NCBI GenBank assembly: GCA_013177805.1
Contig: JABLXU010000024.1
Coordinates: 1-64,000, forward strand
DNA: 64,000 bases
Source of the DNA: Candidatus Omnitrophota bacterium
GTDB lineage: Bacteria; Hinthialibacterota; Hinthialibacteria; Hinthialibacterales; Hinthialibacteraceae
Direction: 5' to 3'
Shown here piece by piece: positions 58,699-64,000 of the stretch. Every line of letters starts with the position of its first letter. Position 1 is the first letter of the stretch. Made by a program: the position numbers and the translations under genes. The notes beneath the pieces are model-generated. The model worked only from the letters and a program-made list of their open reading frames with translations. It did not search any database and was not told the origin of the DNA.

Positions 58699-60772
58699 CG
58701 CCCATTCCCAGGAATCCCCATCCGGCCCGTTCCGCGCCGCCCCTATCTGGGTGGCGGGATCGGTTTTGGGATTTCTGGCGGTCAGTTTTGTCCAGTTTTT
58801 CCGCTATCCGCTCAATCCCCCGCTGCTGACGGCCGTCTTCCCGGAGTTTTTCAAGGCGGTGTTCGCCATCGAATGGCGTGTTCCGGAAGGATTTTGGAGC
58901 AGCCTGGCGTATGAATCCGTCTCGCTGGTTTTGCATGGCGCGGCAGGCGTGCTGTTTCTGCGCCTTTTCCGGCGCTTGCCTTACTGGGTGGAAATCCCCG
59001 CCGCCGGGTTCATGGGAATCGGCCTGGCCACGTTCGTCCTTGAATTGTGGGCCATCTTTTTTTTGTTGAATCGCGTCACCATCCTGCTGTCGTTGGCGGG
59101 ATTGATCGGCCTGTTGCTGGGATTGAAACGGCGCTGGGGCTGGGGGGAGGCGGATCCGCCGCCGTCCGCCGCTCCGCTCCCGGACCGCTTTCAACGCGGT
59201 GTATACGGGTGCGCCTGGGGACTTTTGGCCTTCCTCACCGTGCTCAGTTTCTATCACGCCGTCCTTTATCCCGTGAATTACTGGGACGCGCTGATCCTCT
59301 ACATTCACTACGGCAAGTTGACTTGGATGCAGGGCGGCTTTCCCGTGCTGGTCTGCCTGCAGGTGGGCTTGGGCCTGGGCGCGAACTACCCGCACCTGTA
59401 TCCCCTGCACCAGGCCGTCACCGCCACGCTGTGGGGATCCTGGTCGGATCTCTACGGCCAGTTGCTGCCCCCGCTGGCGGGCCTGGGGAGCCTATTGGCG
59501 CTGTACTATCTCGCCTGGCGCCTGTTTTCCAACCGCCTGGCGGCCATACTCGCGGTGTTGGCCTTCCGGTCGCTGCCTTACGTCACCACGTATTTTGTCT
59601 GGGCGTCCGATTACGCCCTGGTGATGCTCTACACGGTTCTCTTCATGTTGTTTTTGGAGGGATTCATCCGCCGGCCGGATTGGCGTTCCGCCCAGCCCCT
59701 GTTGGCCGTGGCTGCCATCCTGCCCCACATCAACTACCTGGGCTGGATCGTCTGGCCGCCGATGCTGCTGGCCTTCGCAGGCGCATGGTGGAGCCGGACG
59801 CCGGATTTCACGGGTCAGCGCCGGTTTGCCGCACTGGGCTATTTGGGATTCTGGTTGGCTCTGGGGCTGACCTGGTACGTGCGCAACTGGATCGTCACCG
59901 GCAATCCGGTTTACGCCTTTTTCCCCAGCATCCTGGGCGGCAAGAACATCAACCTCGAGGTTCTTGCTTCCTGCGAGCGCGAATGGAGCGCCCATGGCAA
60001 CGGCGCGGGCAAGTTGGGTCATACCTTGTTTCAGAAAATCCGCAACACCTTGATCGAGATCCCCCGTGACTGGCGCTTTTCTCCTCTCCTGCTGGGTTTT
60101 TTGGTCCCCGCGTTTCTCTTGGGCTGGCGGAAAAACCAGGCGCTCTTCGTCCCCCTGGGCTTTCTCCTCTTCCTGTTGTTTATCTATCAGTACATGATTT
60201 CCGGGCTCTATTGGTATCACACCATCGCGGCGTTTCCGATTCTTGGCCTGTTTGCCGCGCGCTTTCTTTCGCAAGCCGAGCACCCGGGGATACGCGCCGC
60301 GTTGGGTGTGGCCATTCTCCTGGCCGCGCTGGTCCCCGGCGCCGCTTTTTCGATCATGGGACCGAAGATCCCTCACCCGTCGCTGCCGTTGTTCAAGCAT
60401 CCGGGACTTCCGCCGGCCGAGTTCAACCGCTTTGCCTATCCCGCCGAGGCTCCCATCTGGCGGCAGATCAACGAGGAACTGGAACGCGGGGCCGTGATCC
60501 TCACCCACGACAACCGGTACCACGTATACCGGGACGATATCCGCATCATTCACCTGGACGATTGCGGATTGACTCCGCTTTACGGCCGCCCGTATCCCGA
60601 AATCCACCGGCATCTCCTTCAGCAAGGCGTGCGGTATTATCTCCAGATCCCCGACGAAAAGACCCATCCCATCACCCAGCGTTTGGGCCACAGGGAATAT
60701 CTGAACCATCCCGGGTATTTCGAAAAAACCGGCCAATCCGGGGAGGTGGTTTTGTATCGGATGAAAGAGTGA
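58688..60772 (+). CDS. Polytopic membrane glycosyltransferase-like protein (GT39/PMT-like)
   Basis: A 694-residue membrane protein whose ATG at 58688 overlaps the purC stop by 11 bases. It has about twelve hydrophobic helices (for example AAPIWVAGSVLGFLAVSFVQFF, LAGLGSLLALYYLAWRLF, GFLVPAFLLGW). Between helices, the first large loop reads LYPVNYWDALILYIHYGKLTWMQGGFPVL. Like the genes at 10974 and 26632, this could be a GT-C enzyme: PVNYWDALIL supplies the expected acidic residue of the first loop, and the C-terminal globular part follows the last helix (from about residue 560). It could alternatively be an O-antigen-type membrane protein. Confidence 0.65.
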   Translation: MTPNAHSQESPSGPFRAAPIWVAGSVLGFLAVSFVQFFRYPLNPPLLTAVFPEFFKAVFAIEWRVPEGFWSSLAYESVSLVLHGAAGVLFLRLFRRLPYWVEIPAAGFMGIGLATFVLELWAIFFLLNRVTILLSLAGLIGLLLGLKRRWGWGEADPPPSAAPLPDRFQRGVYGCAWGLLAFLTVLSFYHAVLYPVNYWDALILYIHYGKLTWMQGGFPVLVCLQVGLGLGANYPHLYPLHQAVTATLWGSWSDLYGQLLPPLAGLGSLLALYYLAWRLFSNRLAAILAVLAFRSLPYVTTYFVWASDYALVMLYTVLFMLFLEGFIRRPDWRSAQPLLAVAAILPHINYLGWIVWPPMLLAFAGAWWSRTPDFTGQRRFAALGYLGFWLALGLTWYVRNWIVTGNPVYAFFPSILGGKNINLEVLASCEREWSAHGNGAGKLGHTLFQKIRNTLIEIPRDWRFSPLLLGFLVPAFLLGWRKNQALFVPLGFLLFLLFIYQYMISGLYWYHTIAAFPILGLFAARFLSQAEHPGIRAALGVAILLAALVPGAAFSIMGPKIPHPSLPLFKHPGLPPAEFNRFAYPAEAPIWRQINEELERGAVILTHDNRYHVYRDDIRIIHLDDCGLTPLYGRPYPEIHRHLLQQGVRYYLQIPDEKTHPITQRLGHREYLNHPGYFEKTGQSGEVVLYRMKE

Positions 60773-61021
60773 AGGATTTGGAAGACCAGCCTGGGGGAGC
60801 CCTGAAAGAGTGAAAGCCCTCCATTCTTTTCTTTGCGATCAGGTCAATCGATGCCTTTTTCCCAGATCCTTTCTCCGAAGCCTCCCCGTTTCGCTTGGTG
60901 TTCCGGCGGGGAATGGGGTTTCCCCCTCTCCCCGCGCGCCAGTCAAAGTACAATGTCCCTGCGAGAATACGAATGTTCCGGGCACAATCCCAGATTCTGA
61001 TCAGAAACGGAAAGGCCGGTT
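60773..61021. other. Intergenic region, no gene supported
   Basis: No gene or known repeat is visible in this 249-base gap, which leads to the start of the next gene. Confidence 0.35.
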
Positions 61022-61510
61022 ATGCGTACACTGCGGATCCTCATTTTGTTGGCGATCATCGTCCTGGTGGGATTGGCGTTTTATGCCAAGGGGCCGGATG
61101 GTTTCTTTTCGAGTACGGAATCCTCCACGGAATCAGGAGAATCCTCCGCCCCCGGCGGCGCGTTGGAGAAAATGCAAAAAATGGTTGAGGAACGGCTTCC
61201 CCAGTTGCGCGGCGACGGCGAAAAACTGCTGGGCGGCCTCACGGATCTTTTCAAGGACCTTAACGCTCAGGCGAAAGATGTCATCGCTTCCGTGTCGCCG
61301 GATTTCGCCAAGGCCTTTTCCGGCATCATCGATTCGGCCACTCCCATGACCGAAGCCGCCAAGGAGGATATCTCCCAGGATCTGGAGGAGTTGAAGGAAA
61401 TGGGGGAAGCGCTCCGCCAAAAAGGCCAGGAGGAATTGGCCCGCCGCGTGGAAGACATGTACCAAAAAATCAAAACCAAACTCGACGAGCTGGAATCCAC
61501 CCCCCAATAA
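61022..61510 (+). CDS. Small membrane-anchored or exported helical protein
   Basis: A 162-residue protein. Residues about 5-22 are a hydrophobic segment (LRILILLAIIVLVGLAFYA). After a Ser/Glu-rich linker (about 30-45), the rest is amphipathic and helical: ALEKMQKMVEERLPQLRGDG, LKDLFK-like segments, then EDISQDLEELKEMGEALRQKG and VEDMYQKIKTKLDEL. It resembles small periplasmic or tethered coiled-coil proteins. Unknown function. It lies just before hom. Confidence 0.6.
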   Translation: MRTLRILILLAIIVLVGLAFYAKGPDGFFSSTESSTESGESSAPGGALEKMQKMVEERLPQLRGDGEKLLGGLTDLFKDLNAQAKDVIASVSPDFAKAFSGIIDSATPMTEAAKEDISQDLEELKEMGEALRQKGQEELARRVEDMYQKIKTKLDELESTPQ

Positions 61511-61661
61511 GCCGGTTCGTCCGGCCCGAAAACGCTGGTCGGCCGCATGAAGGCGGCCGGCATCCGCTCCTTCCGCGCCTTCACGGGAAGAACGGAGCGT
61601 TGTAGACTACGCCATTACATTCGCTAAAAACAAATTGCCGAAAACAGGAGCGGATACGTCC

Positions 61662-62963
61662 ATGGCCTTGTGCGTTGGCTTGATCGGATTCGGGACCGTG
61701 GGTTCGGGCGCGGTGAAAACCTTGCTCGCCAACGCCACGCAAATCCAGCAACGGGCCGGGACCGAAATCACGCTCCAGGCGATCGCCGACCTGGATTGGG
61801 AAACCGACCGGGGGGTGGATGTCTCGAACGTGAAACGCACGACCGACGCGTGGGAACTGATCCGGGATCCGGATATTGACGTGATCGTGGAGTTGGTGGG
61901 CGGGACGACCATCGCCAAGGAATTGGTTTTGGGGGCGCTGGAACACCAAAAAGACGTGGTGACCGCCAACAAGGCCCTCCTGGCCGCGCATGGAGCGGAG
62001 TTGTTCCGGGCCGCCGACCGGCAGGGGCGGAAAATTCATTTCGAGGGCGCGGTGGGCGGCGGTATTCCCATCATCCAAACGCTGTACGGGGGGCTGGCCT
62101 CGGCGCGGATCCGGGAGATTCACGCGATCATCAATGGGACCAGCAATTACATCCTGACCCAGATGGGGGAACACGGGCGGTCATTCGAGACCGTCTTGCG
62201 CGAGGCGCAAAAGCTGGGCTACGCGGAGATGGATCCCTCGTATGATGTGGACGGCAACGATGCCGCCCATAAAATCGTGGTGCTGGCGTCCATCTGTTTC
62301 GGCACGGCGATCCCCCTGGAGGATGTGTACACCCAAGGCATCCGGGATATCACGGTGGAGGACATCCGCTTCGGGGAGAAACTGGGCTACCGGCTGAAAC
62401 TCTTGGCCATCGCCAAGGATCTGGATGGGGAGGTGGAGGTCCGGGTGCATCCCACATTCATCCCCAAAAGCCAGTTGCTGGCCTGGGTGCATGGCGTGTT
62501 TAACGCCGTCAACACCTACGCCGAGGGGCTGGGATCGACCATGCTCTACGGGCGGGGAGCCGGCGACTGGCCGACCGGCCATGCCGTGGTGAGCGATTTG
62601 ATCCAATGCGCGCGGGACCGCTTGGCGCGCCGGCCGGCCGATTACGCTTATTTTTATACGCCGGCGAAATCCCTGCGCCCCATGAGCGAAGTGATCACCG
62701 AGTATTACCTGCGCTTCGTGGTCAAGGATCAACCCCGGGTTTTATCCAAGATCGCGGGCATTCTGGGCGAGCACAATATCAGCATCCTGTCCGTGTTGCA
62801 GACCGAAGCGAGCCGCGACAACGTGTGCCCTATCGTGATCATGACCCACAAAGCGCGTGAAGGCGACATGCTGCACGCGCTGAGTCAAATCGAGGAACTG
62901 GACGTGGTCATGGCGGCGCCCAAACTGATCCGGTTGGAACATATGAATCCGCAACGAGGCTGA
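61662..62963 (+). CDS. hom: Homoserine dehydrogenase with C-terminal ACT domain
   Basis: A 433-residue enzyme that reduces aspartate semialdehyde to homoserine on the way to threonine and methionine. VGLIGFGTVGSGAVKTLL is the NAD(P) site, VVTANKALLAAHGAELF and GAVGGGIPIIQTLYGGLAS the catalytic core, INGTSNYILTQM the signature, and AEMDPSYDVDGNDAAHKI the substrate site with the catalytic Asp and Lys region. The last 90 residues form an ACT domain (YYLRFVVKDQPRVLSKIAGILGEHNISILSVLQ) for feedback control by threonine. GGAGCGG precedes the ATG at 61662. It is followed after 25 bases by the ApgM-family gene. Confidence 0.96.
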   Translation: MALCVGLIGFGTVGSGAVKTLLANATQIQQRAGTEITLQAIADLDWETDRGVDVSNVKRTTDAWELIRDPDIDVIVELVGGTTIAKELVLGALEHQKDVVTANKALLAAHGAELFRAADRQGRKIHFEGAVGGGIPIIQTLYGGLASARIREIHAIINGTSNYILTQMGEHGRSFETVLREAQKLGYAEMDPSYDVDGNDAAHKIVVLASICFGTAIPLEDVYTQGIRDITVEDIRFGEKLGYRLKLLAIAKDLDGEVEVRVHPTFIPKSQLLAWVHGVFNAVNTYAEGLGSTMLYGRGAGDWPTGHAVVSDLIQCARDRLARRPADYAYFYTPAKSLRPMSEVITEYYLRFVVKDQPRVLSKIAGILGEHNISILSVLQTEASRDNVCPIVIMTHKAREGDMLHALSQIEELDVVMAAPKLIRLEHMNPQRG

Positions 62964-62988
62964 AGCCTCGGATGGTTCGATCAAATCC

Positions 62989-64000
62989 ATGAAATACATC
63001 ATCGCGATCCCCGACGGCGCGAGCGACCAACTCCAGGCGTATCCGGAAGGGGACACCCCGCTCCGGCTCGCCGCGACCCCGACCATGGATACCCTGGCGG
63101 ATCATGCCCTGGCGGCATGGGCCCAGACGGTTCCGAATGGCTGCCATCCGGGGAGCGATGTGGCCTGCCTCTCCATCTTCGGCTACGATCCGGCCCGCAT
63201 ATACAGCGGGCGCGCGCCGTTGGAAGCGGCCAATTTGGGCATCGATTTGGAGAACCGGGTGGCTTTCCGGTGCAACCTGGTGACCATCCACGAGGGGCGG
63301 ATGAAGGAGTTCACCGCCGGGCATATCACCACGCCGGAGGCGGCCGCGTTGATCGAGGCGCTCAACGCGGCGCTCGGGACGGAGACGTTGCGGTTTTACA
63401 CCGGCGTGCAGTACCGGCACATCCTGACCGCGCCCGTTGATTATCTCGACGCGCGCTGCACTCCGCCGCACGACATTTTGGAGCGGGAAACCGCGCCCCA
63501 TCTCCCGGAAGGACCGGCCGGGCCGACGATCCGGGAACTGATGGAGCGATCCCAGGCCGTGCTGGCCGGGCATCCGGTCAATCAAAAGCGGATCGCGGCC
63601 GGAAAACCGCCGGCCACGCAGATCTGGCTGTGGGGGCAGGGCACGAAGCCGGCGCTGACTCCCTACCGGGAGCGTTGCGGGCTGGAAGGCGGCGTGATCT
63701 CGGCCGTGGACCTGGTGCGGGGCATCGGGCGGCTGGCCGGGCTGGAAGTCATCGTGGTGCCGGGCGCGACCGGCCTCATGGACACGAATTACGAGGGCAA
63801 AGCGGCCGCGGCCCTGGAAGTGCTCCAGCGCAAACCGTTCGTGTGCGTTCATGTGGAAGCCACGGATGAGATGGGGCACGCGGGCGACGCGGTCCGCAAG
63901 ACCCAGGCCATCACGGACTTTGATCAACGCCTGCTGCGGCCGGTTGTCGAAGGGCTGCGGCGGGGGAACGAGCCATTCCGGTTGTTGGTGCTGCCGGATC
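62989..64000 (+). CDS. ApgM-type phosphoglycerate mutase family protein, possible homoserine kinase (partial)
   Basis: The open frame from ATG 62989 runs off the window (337 codons visible). MKYIIAIPDGASDQ, PNGCHPGSDVACLSIFGYDPARIYSGRAPLEAAN, ENRVAFRCNLVTI, then NQKRIAAGKPPATQIWLWGQGTKPAL and VPGATGLMDTNYEGKA match the cofactor-independent, archaeal-type (ApgM) family, a metal-dependent alkaline-phosphatase-superfamily group. The VHVEATDEMGHAGD segment supplies the metal-binding Asp and His. Members next to hom are believed in several bacteria to supply the missing homoserine kinase. Here the gene follows hom directly, so that role is plausible, but glycolytic mutase activity cannot be excluded. 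Confidence 0.8.
   Translation, partial: MKYIIAIPDGASDQLQAYPEGDTPLRLAATPTMDTLADHALAAWAQTVPNGCHPGSDVACLSIFGYDPARIYSGRAPLEAANLGIDLENRVAFRCNLVTIHEGRMKEFTAGHITTPEAAALIEALNAALGTETLRFYTGVQYRHILTAPVDYLDARCTPPHDILERETAPHLPEGPAGPTIRELMERSQAVLAGHPVNQKRIAAGKPPATQIWLWGQGTKPALTPYRERCGLEGGVISAVDLVRGIGRLAGLEVIVVPGATGLMDTNYEGKAAAALEVLQRKPFVCVHVEATDEMGHAGDAVRKTQAITDFDQRLLRPVVEGLRRGNEPFRLLVLPD

Overview
The window reads as chromosome of an uncultivated, didermic (Gram-negative-type) bacterium of fairly high GC content. A Pal/OmpA-type protein, an O-antigen-ligase-like protein, dTDP-rhamnose genes and a type II NADH dehydrogenase support an outer membrane and a respiratory lifestyle. Exported GH172-like (DUF2961), DUF1080 and ADP-ribosylglycohydrolase-like proteins, together with giant secreted proteins carrying Thr/Pro linkers, resemble gene content of Planctomycetota, Hydrogenedentota or Sumerlaeota genomes. 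That taxonomic placement is inference only.

Layout. 0-6.4 kb: a partial ComF-like gene, rhamnose-type sugar genes (rfbD, an RfbC-like cupin), a Cys-rich DUF6485-type protein, a two-gene surface-polysaccharide unit and tsaC. 6.4-10.9 kb, minus strand: HD-GYP phosphodiesterase, parB, parA, rsmG, dapB, with two perfect parS palindromes. 11-14.2 kb: a large membrane glycosyltransferase-like protein and a small membrane protein. 14.2-16.2 kb: a small Cys protein, dnaN, and an AT-rich intergenic region with DnaA boxes that is the best candidate for oriC. Most genes left of it run leftward and most genes right of it run rightward. 16.2-23.3 kb: pseudopilin, STAS protein, DUF2905, queA, NlpC/P60, cinA, TPR protein. 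23.3-24.1 kb: a 71-bp tandem array. 24.1-30.6 kb: DUF1080, a methyltransferase, tRNA-Gln, a glycosyltransferase fused to FG-GAP repeats, and pal. 30.9-33.9 kb: histidine kinase, NtrC-type sigma-54 activator, and a stand-alone receiver preceded by a near-consensus sigma-54 promoter. 34.3-41.4 kb: a KamA-like radical SAM enzyme lacking the substrate aspartates, an HtrA-like protein that has lost all three catalytic residues, a DUF2961 protein and an exported ADP-ribosylglycohydrolase-like protein. 41.5-47.8 kb, minus strand: a 1573-residue secreted modular protein with a gluzincin motif, and ndh.

48.1-56.6 kb is the most unusual part. It is a block of twelve same-strand genes of phage-virion character: coiled coil, head decoration, HK97-type major capsid, connector-like, tail-component-like, prohead-protease-like, fibre-like proteins, an XhlA-like holin-associated protein and a BppU-like protein. 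No terminase, portal, tape measure, integrase or lysin is visible, and two of the fibre-like proteins carry Sec signal peptides. The block sits between housekeeping genes (ndh and galT).

56.7-64 kb returns to metabolism: galT, purC, a membrane glycosyltransferase-like protein, a small anchored protein, homoserine dehydrogenase, and a partial ApgM-type phosphoglycerate mutase family gene that may be a homoserine kinase.

Intergenic spaces are littered with short palindromic repeats of at least three families. Functional calls were made by reading motifs; no database search was run.
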